Notes under the pieces: model-generated | Database searches by the model: none | What the model saw: the letters and a program-made list of their open reading frames with translations, nothing else | What the model was told of the DNA's origin: nothing | In this document: positions 35,418 through 46,696 of the stretch, one piece after another | Position numbering within the stretch: position 1 is the stretch's first letter | Layout of the letters: every line of letters starts with the position of its first letter | Made by a program: the position numbers and the translations under genes | Source of the DNA: Melampsora larici-populina 98AG31 | Taxonomy: Eukaryota; Basidiomycota; Pucciniomycetes; Pucciniales; Melampsoraceae | NCBI RefSeq assembly: GCF_000204055.1 | Contig: NW_006768789.1 | Coordinates: forward strand, 587,858 to 651,857 | Reading direction: 5' to 3' | DNA length: 64,000 nucleotides

Positions 35418-35478
35418 CAAGCCCACTGTGCCAGGTGATTTTTTCTCGGACTCGTCCGCCCCTGGCACAGGGGGCTTG
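35418..35478 (+). repeat. left terminal hairpin
   Basis: CAAGCCC-A-CTGTGCCAGG (35418-35435) pairs with CCTGGCACAG-G-GGGCTTG (35461-35478): 17 pairs with one mismatch and a 25-nt loop. Confidence 0.85.
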
Positions 35479-36054
35479 CGTATTAAACGTCAATCGTGGC
35501 GTGACTAATAGCCACCTTTTGGTGGGCGTTTTTTCACTTTGCATTTACACCACGAGCCACAAATGTGATTTCTTCAAAAAATCAATCAGATGAGCTCTAT
35601 CGAGTTCTGAAGGAAATGGCCTCTTCAGAATCTCGACAGAGCTCATGATCGTGTTGATTCATTGAAGCTGCATATTTCTAGATTTGAAATTTCAAACCCT
35701 AAGATCGTTATGTACAACCTCAGAAAGCCTGAAGAGATTTTATACTAAGGGATGAACAATTTGCTTTTGATCTTCGCAAATCGACGTTGGTAGCTAGCGG
35801 TAGCTATCGGTGGCTTATGTGATCATCGGGTGTACATCAGATCAGAGAGCGAAAAAGATATAAAGGGTCTTCAGAGACGAGATATCAGTAATGCAATCAA
35901 TGAAATCGATCAAACATGATCACTTGCCTCTTGTTGTTTGTTTTGAGACGAGTAGATCAGTCCTCATCTTCCTAACATACTTTTTGTTATCAATCAACAT
36001 TTCGAAATCTATTACTTTTGTCGTTGAAAGAATTGATGTTGCGTGGTCTTGAGA

Positions 36055-38882
36055 ATGGTGATCGAAGAAGAGCCTAATCGCACAACTGGACGAACAGAGT
36101 CAAAAAAAACGTCTGTACTCGAAGGTCTCTGCGTAAGATTGAGAGAAGACCATGGCCTATCAGCCAAGCAGTTCTTTCAGAACTTCATGGCTTCAAAGGA
36201 AGGGTCGATCATCATACGAAGAAAACAATGGATCTCACCAACTGGGTGGAAATCGACACGAGGACTACTTGACTCGATCAAACAATTAGTAGATGACGAA
36301 AATACCGCGGAAGCTAGACATGACTGGCAAGAGTGGGTTCTACAACAGGTATGGCTCACATTTATTTGCTGAACTTCAGATTTCCAAGAACTGACAGAAT
36401 GTATTCCTCATAAACAATCCCTCAGGCTATCGAGATTGTTAATACACAAAAAACTCCTCGTCGGAACACTGCTACAAAAAAAAGTGCATATGTGAATGCA
36501 ACAAAACTCGAAGACACTTTCTTTAACGGAAGCGAAGAGAACAGACGCAATGCAATGCTAAAGGACAGCATGAATTTCATGTGGAGGTTGATAGAAGCAA
36601 AATTAGAATATAGTCATCATGATCAGCTTTCTAAAGACTTCGATACAGATGAAGCAGACCCTGAAGATTCCTCTTCTGATTTCGAAGGAGAATTCGAGAA
36701 TGAATTGGACGATCCTGACAAAGATCCGACTGAGCACGTTGAAGGGAGGATGTATGTAAGATCAAAGGACAAGAGAGTTAATTTGAGAAATCGTCTACAG
36801 GCAGTAAGTTGCAGTCGATCTCTTTTTTGAAAGATACCTTTACAAGCTTAGTTGAAACTGATACTTTTGTTGTTTGATTCAAACACAGATCAACGCCACA
36901 TTGATGGGAATGCTTGCCTTTGCTTGCAATCGCCGATGTAATAGTCTCCAAGTCGAGAACTCGCTTACCTTCTTAGCATGTGGTGTCACCGAGAGAATCA
37001 ATAGTTACCTGAACTATATCGGATTAACCTGTTCCCGGTCAACTGCGATGAACGGTCTAGCAAGTTTAGGAAAACAGGCAGTAAAAAAGATTCGAGTAGT
37101 GATGTCAAAGAAATTGGTCTTATCGCCTGTGATTGTTCTAGATAACATTGACATTCAGGAGCGTATCCACCACGAAAGAATTGATCAGCAGACTCAGATG
37201 TATCATGGTTCTTGGGGTTACATCCATCAATTAAACCCCAAACTACTCAAGGATCTAGACACCGGAGCATTCAGCAAAGACAACATTCGACATATCTTAC
37301 AGATGACTGCACGAAAAAAAATAGACTTGGGCCTCTTGATGCCGACTGAAGATGAACAAAGTCGGTGGATTCTAACTCTCAAGAATCAGATTGCCTCTGT
37401 CTTTCTCCGCTATGTCAAAAATAAAAGGAATGTTTCAAACTCGAATTTCTTGAACGTGGCGCCACTTGATCAAATTAAATGTCAAGTTCCAAATATCCTG
37501 ATGCTCAGAATGATGGATTCAACTGATAATGGATCTGATGGAGTTGGTCAGCTGTGGCAGGAAGTGATTGGCCAATCCGGTTTGACCAAAGAAGAATTTT
37601 CAAACCGAACTCACATTTTGGAGGGTGATCTTGGTACTTGCCTCAACTTTGATGGACTACGAAATCAGCGTGAAGCAACAAAGATCGCAGATGAGAATTT
37701 AGAGAATATCTTACTTCTTCCAGGTGCTGGACATACAATTTGGAATATTGCTCAAGCCATTCTTCTCCATCATTGGGGAGACCCATCCGACATGAATGAT
37801 TTTGGCGCATGGCAGACTGTTGTTGCCCTTTCAGGAAAAAAAGCACCTCCAACAGCAAAGAAAGATTTCACATCAATGCTTCGATGGATCGAGAAAATTC
37901 ATGAAGCCACAATAACCTATGCACTTCTGTAAAGATTTTTTTTTTTGGTAGAACAAAACGATTTGAAACTGACACCTTTGAAAATACACAGTGAAATCCT
38001 TGGCAAGACTGAACTAGATCTTGAAGAAAGGTTTGATACAAATGCTGTTGAATTTGACAAAGTTATTGATAAAACATTTGAAATCATCTTTTCAACATCA
38101 GCGCTTCCTGCAGCCCAAAAGGATCAAGACCAGCGTAAATGCCAGCTTTTGCTGAGGTTACGAGACTTTGCGACTGTTGTCGAAGCAAAGCGAGCAATGT
38201 CTGCGGGAGATATCGGCCGTCTCATGCTTATGTGGAAGAGATGGAGTGTGATGATTCAAGGAATGAATGGTCTCACTCATTACTCAACCTATCTTCCACG
38301 AGTGGTTGTTCTCTTAACCAAAACACTCCCACAGCCAATGGCTCATGTCATTTTACATTCAATGTTAATTGCTCCAAGCGGACGACAAAATCACTTTGTG
38401 GCCAAGGATTTTTTCCTTGAAGTTCAAAACTATTGGATAAAGTATTTCTACAATAGATCGGTGAGTTATTCTCTTTGATATACTATTAAAGTGGATGTTG
38501 ATCTATATAGTGGTTTTGAATTCACATAGGGGAGTGGGACAGAAATTTCTCGCTTGAGGGATACATTTTCAATATGTGTACCCCATGTGAGTAATTTGTG
38601 AGCTATATCATGGTCTGATTTGATGATCCTGACTCATCTGCTTTTCAGCTCCGGAAGCTCCTTCATACACTCAAGGGGCGCTCAGGGTTAAATGACACAT
38701 ACCAGTCATCAAAGACATTGCTCACACTCAATACAGTTCAGAACTTTGTTGGCTTTGCTCGAGATAACAACTTAATTAGCTGTAAAGCCGGATCAACAAT
38801 AAGAAGTGGTCTGATTCCTGATATCTATCTCCTCGGAACAGTCAAACTGTCTCAAGATTCTCTGAGCGGGACAAATGACTGA
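36055..38882 (+). CDS. DUF6589-family protein, probable transposase (823 aa)
   Basis: Six exons, 36055-36348, 36426-36803, 36889-37928, 37992-38460, 38530-38586 and 38649-38882, sum to 2,472 nt in frame. The start is ATG 36055 (MVIEEEPNRTTGRT). The N-terminus is helical, then an acidic linker (EADPEDSSSDFEGEFENELDD). The core resembles basidiomycete DUF6589 proteins: LAFACNRRCNSLQ, GVTERINSYLNYIGLTCSRSTAM, a putative acidic catalytic residue in VIVLDNIDIQER, GDLGTCLNFDGLR, LPGAGHTIWNIAQAILLHHWGD, then LQNYWIK-like VQNYWIKYF near the end. The domain's role is not established experimentally; an RNase H-fold transposase is my inference. Intron 3 (37929-37991) holds a run of eleven T that would look like a frameshift if the intron were missed. 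Confidence 0.78.
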
Positions 38883-39013
38883 TTTCATTGGCCCTTTCGA
38901 GGGATCTACAATTCCGAAGTCACATCAAATGTGGAAGAAGAGTCAGATCCATACGAGTTTCAAATTGATCCTGAGCTGCGTGATTGGGAGGCAGGAGAAT
39001 AAACAGGCAAGTC

Positions 39014-41453
39014 TCACCTTTGATACTCCAGCTCTTTTGCATCAAGATCATTTTCTTGAACACCTTCTCGTAGCCATTGCATCATCCTCTGATTCCGAAA
39101 TTTGACTTTTTCTTTTTCAATATCATCTTGGGCGCGCTTATGCCTCTTTGATTCCGCTTGTTCATGCTTTCTTCTCCTCTCATCAATCTTCTCCTGTGAT
39201 TTTCGCGCTTTCTCATCGGCTTTCTTTTTTTGATCCGAGGAATTTTCCAGTTGCTTCATTTTCCGATCAGCATCTTGTTTTTCTAGCCTTTCAATTGTAA
39301 TTTGATTGTTGAGGTCAGAAATCTGTTTCTCCTCTTTGATTCGTTTGTAGTGTTGCTCGCCACAAAAGTCGGATTTCCAATCCAAGATTGTTTTAAGTAG
39401 GTGTTTTATGCTTCCCAACAAAGCATCACCACCGATAACTTCACTTAAGTCCTCTTCAGTATTGATTGATTCAATGTGATCAATTATTTTGTTAAGATGA
39501 ATTTCTCCAAAAAGGACAGACGGCGGAAACGGAGCCTGATCCTTGTAGATCGATCCAAAGTGATCTGAGAACACTTGCGTTAGCTCGTGTATCAGGTCAA
39601 GGAAGTCGATGTCTTCAGTCTCTCTAGATTGATTGACTTTCTTTCGCTTGTTTACAATAGTACCACTTTTCTCTGCTGCTTTCATCCCAGCTGGACTATA
39701 GTCGGCATCGGGGTCAAGTGATCGTGGGTCTTTTAAACCCTCTTCGAAGTTGGATGATGTAAACAAGTGGAGGTTCCGGACTAGGATTTCACACTCCTCT
39801 GGCTCACAAATTTCGCAGTGACAAGGTGGAAAGCCTTGATCTTTTTGACGCTGAGCTTCATTTCGAACAGAATCATGATCGGGATACATTGGAATAAATC
39901 CTGTTCTATGTACACAACAACCAAAGTGAGATTTAGGATTGACCAAAGATGAAAAAGCTAGAGTATCAACCTACGTGTTTGCAAGCACCAAAGCAATCCT
40001 CACACAGACTTTTGAAACCTTCAACGCATCCATTCTCTGGTCATCTGTTTGTGAAGTCATGTCTTTGAAGTCATCTATCGAATTTAAACCTTCTTTTCGA
40101 GTCTCTTCAAGGTAGATCACAGCAAGCCCAGGCCTCTTGTTCCTTCCGACTCGACCAACCACTTGTGTAACTTCAGAAAGACCAGCTCGGCCGAGCTGAA
40201 CAACAATCCTTGCATGAGTCCAATTTTGTCCAAGACCAAGAGCACTTGTACATGACATTATCGGAAATTTACGATCTGTATAATCCTGAATACGATTAAG
40301 CTTTGTTTGATCTCCCGAACAAGAATGATAACGTTGACCAAAGGTGCTATCCGGATTGGACTCGTCACCTTTAGTATCTCGAGATCTGTTCATTGCTCTG
40401 AGAGAATGCATAGTGCCGTTGCGAGAGCCTGAGTAGACAAGGGTTGGGACAACCTCGCTGTCGGGTATGTCGACTCTCTTGGAGAAATGTTTGTTGAGAA
40501 AGTCGAGAGATCCCATTGCTGCTACTCCAACTCTCAGAATTTGGATTTCCGGCCGACACAACTCGCCTTTCAAAACTGTTATGTCTTCGCGTTTGATACT
40601 GAGATTATTGATAATGGCATCAAAGTGTGGTGCTGGACAGGTAGCTGACATTAACAAGAGTGGTACATGTCGAGTTGCCATAAGTTGTAAGCAGAGCTTT
40701 CCCCACGAAGGTCGAAATTTGCCACCATCCTGCTCTTTTTTGACGACACTCATATGCTTCGCCTGACCACTTTCAACCAAACCCCATTCGTAGATCATGT
40801 GGGCTTCATCAACGACTTTCAAAATCAGCCGTCTCCGAAACCAGATGCTATTATAGATTCTCAGCCAGGTACGATTCGTAAGAAAAATTTCCGGGCTCTG
40901 ATTTTTCAACATAATACAACACCAATCAGTTTAAAAAATATTGTACAAAACTGTGATGGTTATCATGAAGCATCAAAGAAATGCAACGTACCAGATAGAT
41001 GAAGGAATACACACCCTTTTCAATATCGTGTGCCACCTCCGAAGTAAAGTTCAAGGCAGTTAAATTTACTGCCTTCAAGCCATCCTTCCTCTTTTCCAAA
41101 ACTTGATTGTCTCCCAAGGCATCGAGTGGGTTGAGGATGAGTACAATGCCAAGTGACTTCACACTGAATAGCGATCTAAAAACCTCAGCGATACGTGTCT
41201 TTCCGTATCCAGTACCAGCAATCAAAAATACGATTTCCTCTCTAGCCGCAGCCAGAACCGCCTTGTTTTGCAATTCTCGAGCGTCCTGATTATACTTCTT
41301 CAGGAATTTCAATCCAATATAAGAAGCGAGTTCTTGATTTGATTTGCTTGAGATTGCCTTATTAAGGATAACAGGTGGTAGATCGCCCGTCACGGACGAA
41401 AGCTTTTCAGACACATCCGAAGGTCGAGCTGGCGATGACTTTGATGGATCCAT
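39014..41453 (-). CDS. RecQ-like SF2 DNA helicase with C-terminal coiled coil (758 aa)
   Basis: Three exons, 41453-40992, 40897-39975 and 39905-39014, sum to 2,277 nt. Motif I is FLIAGTGYGKTRI, motif II VVDEAHMIYEWG, motif III LLLMSATCPAP, and motif VI QVVGRVGRNKRPGLA in place of the usual QxxGRxGR pattern. After the helicase core comes a compact Cys/His cluster (PCHCEICEPEEC), in the position of the RecQ zinc-binding region. The last ~110 residues form a long charged coiled coil (QDADRKMKQLENSSDQKKKADE...). No HRDC domain is seen. ATP-driven 3'-5' unwinding is the family activity; within this element it may support transposition. Convergent with the DUF6589 gene, tail to tail. Confidence 0.88.
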
Positions 41454-41881
41454 ATGAGAATATAAACAGGAGTCGATCGGATTTCATCAACGGTTGAAAT
41501 CGGTAAATTCTTTCTGAAGATGATTTCCTTTCTCGAGATTCGTTTCTTTTCTCAGAACTCGTTTCTTTTCATCGCTGCATGGGTCGCTACCGAGGCAAGT
41601 TTCTGACATGCCCTCGGTTGAATCTGAGCTTTCAATCAACTCTCTGTAATGTCTCTGAACAAAATTGTTACTCGTTTCCCATCTGGATTCTTGCGAGATG
41701 GCACAATTCGATTCTTTTTTTTTTCTAATGGAAGTTATGTACAAGATCAAGAGCTAACACGAGCCAGTTTCAGAAATGAGACCATCGTGATAATGAATGG
41801 GATGGGATGGATCATAGCCCAATGTGACCCAAATTTGGCTTTTGGGGCCTATTGGTCACACCAGGGATGTTATTTAATGTG

Positions 41882-41937
41882 CAAGTCCCTCGTGCCTCGG
41901 CTTCGGGTTACCGTGAGCTTTTGCACGATCGGACTTG
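41882..41937 (-). repeat. right terminal hairpin
   Basis: CAAGTCC and TCGTGC (41882-41895) pair with GCACGA and GGACTTG (41923-41937), with a short internal bulge and a 27-nt loop. Same outer stem as the left-end hairpin. Confidence 0.83.
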
Positions 41938-41945
41938 GGTTAAGT

Positions 41946-42582
41946 TAGTTAAAAACCCAGTTTAACAAAGGCAGTATGTAACCACCTGAGAGGCTGCACA
42001 GCAGTTAGTATTCATGTAGTCGCCTCAGAACTCAGATCATGAGAAGGGATCCAATATGATACGATGAGAAAATGTTTCCATTTCACTCATGAACCTCAAG
42101 GTCACTGGGTCACCGTATAAAAGAAAGCTTCGTGAATCCTCAAGTCGAAAATGATTTAGTATTCTTGAGTATCGTATATACATTTATGATTTCTCGGGAC
42201 ACGATTGCAACCTGGTAATTGAGGGACTCATCAAAAGTTAAATCGATGCGAGTCTTTCGCCTTGCGAGGGAGCTTCTTTCTTGGATTTGAGCTTGGAAAT
42301 TTGGTTATCAGTGTGACCCAAAAAGGATGCTGAGTGGACTTCCGCCCTGTATACAGACTCCCCAGCGAAATGCTGCGCAGCCCATGAGACTGCGGGACTG
42401 ATCACTGTACTTCCAGACCTAGCAACCGGTTGAGTCGATAGATGGTGTGTTAGGGTTAACGACTCGGTTCAGCGCCTTGGCAAATCCGCCTCCCTACTCG
42501 CCCCCTTGCCCAACGTTATCCTCAAGACACACGACGAGCCCTTACCGGTCGGACCAACTGAACTTCCTCAAGACTCGTCATC
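41946..42582. other. upstream region of the eL42 gene
   Basis: No ORF of interest. Contains the telobox-like motif listed below and pyrimidine-rich sequence close to the start codon. Confidence 0.5.
42450..42459 (+). promoter_or_regulatory. telobox-like motif upstream of eL42
   Basis: TTAGGGTTAA lies 124-133 bases before the start codon. Telomere-repeat-like boxes are known in promoters of ribosomal protein genes in several fungi. A single match is weak evidence. Confidence 0.35.
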
Positions 42583-43584
<1,002 letters not shown>

Positions 43585-44686
43585 AAATGACGATCAATCT
43601 TATGTCTTTTCGAACCCACTCTTTGATCTATGTGCATTAATTTTCTATCGTCCAAGCGAGCGAGCCTATGCCAATCTTATCAACCTTCTACACGTTCCAT
43701 CAGATGTCCAGAGAGGTTTCTTTGTGACCAGATGAATCACTTGAATTGTGTTCAAGAGATAATAAGGTGACTTTGAGTCTGTGGTAGAATCAGATGAATT
43801 TCTTTGTCATGTGACATATCCGCATGATCTTCGGAAAAACAAGGATCAATGGTGATACTCTACTTGACTTGTGTTATGATGTCTCTCTGGTCTCTGAAGT
43901 CCAGCTCGATTGTACATAGTATATTTGAAAATCAAACCCTTGCCTCTATGTCTCTTCCAAAATGACAGTCAATATTACAAAGCTTCGAAGCGTGACCGTG
44001 CCAATTTCTAACCTTTGGAGCTCTCTTGTGTATCAATTGGCTCGAGTTTCGAGCGGGGAAGCTTTCAAGCTTCCTGAAATCGATCCTGTTGTTGTACCAT
44101 TAAGATGCCAACACAAGGCAAATACATTCAAGAAATTCCAACACCCAGACTATTCGTGTCTCAGCAACACTGACCAAAAGAAAAATTAATTGTACATATT
44201 CGAAAAGAAGTAATAAGATCAAAATCAAACTAACAATTATGAAAAATGATCAAGTTGATTTACTTCAAAATAAGCTATTGATGAAAAAACTATACATGTT
44301 TGATTGTATTTAATGCATAGGGTCTTAAAGTAATCAAATCATTAGAACAAACTCGAAACGATAATAATTAAAACAAAATTGACACTAATAATTAAAACAA
44401 AATCGAAACTTGAGGGTTATAGTAAAAATCCAAATAGGTAAATAAACATATCAAAGAATTACACAGATTATTCAAGAAGAAAACGATTGAAAATGAAAAC
44501 ATAAAGAAAATGAAAAATGAAATGGCTTGAAAGCAAAGGAAATCTTGAAACCAAGTAAATCGATGATATCAACTCTTTTCCTATAAAGATCTGAAAAGTT
44601 GAATAGATTCATCAGTCAGTTTTACCAATCTAAAAAGTTCAAATACATAAAAAATCTCTTTACTCACTCTTATTTCGTGTTTCCAT
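43585..44686. other. intergenic, no gene seen
   Basis: Space between the eL42 gene and a reverse-strand gene. A 75-codon frame at 43962-44189 starts MTVNITKLRSV but has no recognisable content. AT-rich from 44,200. Confidence 0.5.
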
Positions 44687-45754
44687 TCATTTCATATCTC
44701 TTCCATTAACCTTACAATCTCCATTAAGACTTGAAGTAGGTCGTCCTCGATGACTCTTTGAACGAGATTTCTTTTCCAAAGCATTAGATTGAGGTTGAGC
44801 AGATTGAAAGACCTCAAGATTCCGTTTCGATTCAAGATGATGATAGATTTGTTCGATTTGAACCAATGTTAGTTGTTGACCATACAACTCTTCTGCATCG
44901 GCTCCAAATGTATTACGAATCGATTCGATGATCTCAGGAGTAAGTGTGTTGGGTACAGAAGCATCGGTATTGGTACTGATGATGGTAGGATTACTAAAGA
45001 GATCACAGTCTGAGAAATCAGAAGATCTAGAGGATTGACTAGACCGAGTGTTGGGTGAATGAGGACGTAAACGAGATTGAGTTTTTGATCGATCTGGTTT
45101 AGAAGAACGTAGTTGGCTTGATCCTTGACTAGATGAATATTGAGATGAATTAGAATGAGAAAGTAATCCGAGTGCTTTAGCTTTCTTCTTGGCACGCTTA
45201 CGAGCCAATCGATACTCTTCTTCTTCAATAGCTGCTAAAGCTTCTTCTTCTTGACGTAATTGATCGTCAGTAGGCGTAGTGAGAGACATTGTGGTTTGAG
45301 GATAAACTGGTCGAAGTTGATCGATAGGATCTCGAGAAGGTTTTCGATGTTGAGGTGAAACTAAGAATGAAAGATCTCCTAGTACTCTTGCATCCGATTC
45401 ACTTGGTCTTCTGTGATGAGATTGAGATTGATATAAATCTGAATTTGAATGAATTTGATGTTTGAACCAAAGACGAGATGAGATCCATGATGAGATGGAT
45501 TGTAGAGTAGATAAAGGTTTTGATGATTGATTAAAGAAATCATCGAGATCTTGATCGAATTGATGAAGATTTGAATGTAAACTGATTTCTTGTTGATGAT
45601 GATTGTGATTGAGTAGCGGTTGATGATCTGAATCAGGAAAGTAAATTGAAGATGATTGATGATGATGAGTTGAGTTTGATGAAGAAGAACTCAAACAAGG
45701 TAAACATGAATTGATGAAAGGTCTGAATCGATCGCTGAATGAGAAAGTTGACAT
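44687..45754 (-). CDS. Uncharacterised Ser/His/Gln-rich protein (355 aa)
   Basis: Not recognised. One uninterrupted ORF without introns, starting MSTFSFSDRFRPFINSCLPCL; the CLPC pair near the N-terminus could be lipidated. Residues 22-110 are low-complexity Ser/His/Gln/Asn. A charged helix at ~165-190 (EEEALAAIEEEEYRLARKRA) ends in a basic run KRAKKKAKALGLL that could be a nuclear signal. A second Ser/Arg-rich stretch follows. Near the C-terminus a structured-looking segment (LTPEIIESIRNTFGADAEELYGQ) precedes another basic tail. The order of an alternating acidic/basic helix between disordered regions suggests an interaction protein. Function unknown; that it is coding rests on its length and composition. 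Confidence 0.65.
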   Translation of the reverse strand: MSTFSFSDRFRPFINSCLPCLSSSSSNSTHHHQSSSIYFPDSDHQPLLNHNHHQQEISLHSNLHQFDQDLDDFFNQSSKPLSTLQSISSWISSRLWFKHQIHSNSDLYQSQSHHRRPSESDARVLGDLSFLVSPQHRKPSRDPIDQLRPVYPQTTMSLTTPTDDQLRQEEEALAAIEEEEYRLARKRAKKKAKALGLLSHSNSSQYSSSQGSSQLRSSKPDRSKTQSRLRPHSPNTRSSQSSRSSDFSDCDLFSNPTIISTNTDASVPNTLTPEIIESIRNTFGADAEELYGQQLTLVQIEQIYHHLESKRNLEVFQSAQPQSNALEKKSRSKSHRGRPTSSLNGDCKVNGRDMK

Positions 45755-45887
45755 GATTTAAGCGGTTTGTTGGTGACGGTCAATGAGAAATGAGAAATGA
45801 GAAATGAAAAGTGAATTCAATTTCAAACTCAATTTAAACCCTTGAATACCCGACCCGATCTATCACTCGATTTCACATGTAATCTAC

Positions 45888-46256
45888 CTACATATCATCT
45901 ATCATTTCAGTCTTTATCACAGTCCAGATATTAATTAGCGCATTTCCTGCCATTTCTTCATCATCCCAAACTGTCTTTTCATATCCTACTTCTTTTTTTT
46001 CAGGCTTTAAATTATCGGTGCCCAATTTCAGGGTTGATTTTGTGAAGGCTTGGTCGTAGCCCATTTCATAAGACAAGATATAGAAGAAGTTGTATTCTAC
46101 ATTCAGCCCAATTAAGCTAGACAGTGCGCACCAATATGTGAAATCAAGATCACAATCAAAAGATGGTGGGGTAATTTGCCAAGACATCTCTACCTGAATT
46201 TCCCCTTTTTCTGTAAATTCTACTTTTTCCTCACAAGAAATAATATAGGAAATCAT
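45888..46256 (-). CDS. Possible small protein (122 aa), unrecognised
   Basis: Open frame with balanced composition and moderate hydrophobicity (SSLIGLNVEYNFFYILSYEMGYDQ), ending in an acidic stretch. No family is recognised and no intron is obvious. It could be an exon of a larger gene or a chance frame. Confidence 0.3.
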   Translation of the reverse strand: MISYIISCEEKVEFTEKGEIQVEMSWQITPPSFDCDLDFTYWCALSSLIGLNVEYNFFYILSYEMGYDQAFTKSTLKLGTDNLKPEKKEVGYEKTVWDDEEMAGNALINIWTVIKTEMIDDM

Positions 46257-46696
46257 CCATACAATAGATCAATGCATCGATACACCAGGTAGGATATCAC
46301 AGTATATCATCAGAGTCAGTGGCAATACAACATAGCTGTACATCTTTGATCATGAGACCTTTCAAACCAGACTTGCACCAGAAAAAGGTGGAGCTATCAA
46401 GTCGGACGTATCAAACCTTGTAAAGAGCAGTATTCAAAGCGCAGTTGAAGCTTTTATCGATTAAAGAGCGATCAATGTTCTTCTTTTCCATCGACCTGAG
46501 TTTATTGCGAGTTAGAAGATTTGTAAATTTTTCTATATCATATCTCTTCCGGATATCCTAAAAGTAATCTTTCTTAACATTATACTTTAAATTAAATCAA
46601 CATTCGATTCTTTAAAAAATCTTGATATATACAATATATGGATTTTTAATTAGAAAACCAAAAGTAAAGAAAAGATAACTCAAGTCATTTATAATT

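Larger units (their letters stand above)
35411..41945. mobile_element. Two-gene DNA transposon: DUF6589 protein + RecQ-like helicase (AcademH-like?)
   Basis: Two intact convergent genes, 131 bp apart at their 3' ends, are bounded by similar inverted termini. Each end has a hairpin whose stem is CAAGYCC/GGRCTTG, then inward a shared stretch (ATTAAA, then GTGACYAATAG) in opposite orientation. Outside each hairpin is a TTAAC-like run. I read this as one element of about 6.5 kb. DUF6589 proteins with SF2 helicases recall the AcademH lineage of Academ transposons (from memory, not verified). The exact ends and target duplication could not be fixed. Confidence 0.65.

Noticed and set aside
37929..37991. 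Frameshift in the DUF6589 gene at a T run
   Set aside because: The segment has a GTAAAG donor and a CACAG acceptor, and its removal gives an exact frame, so it is an intron.
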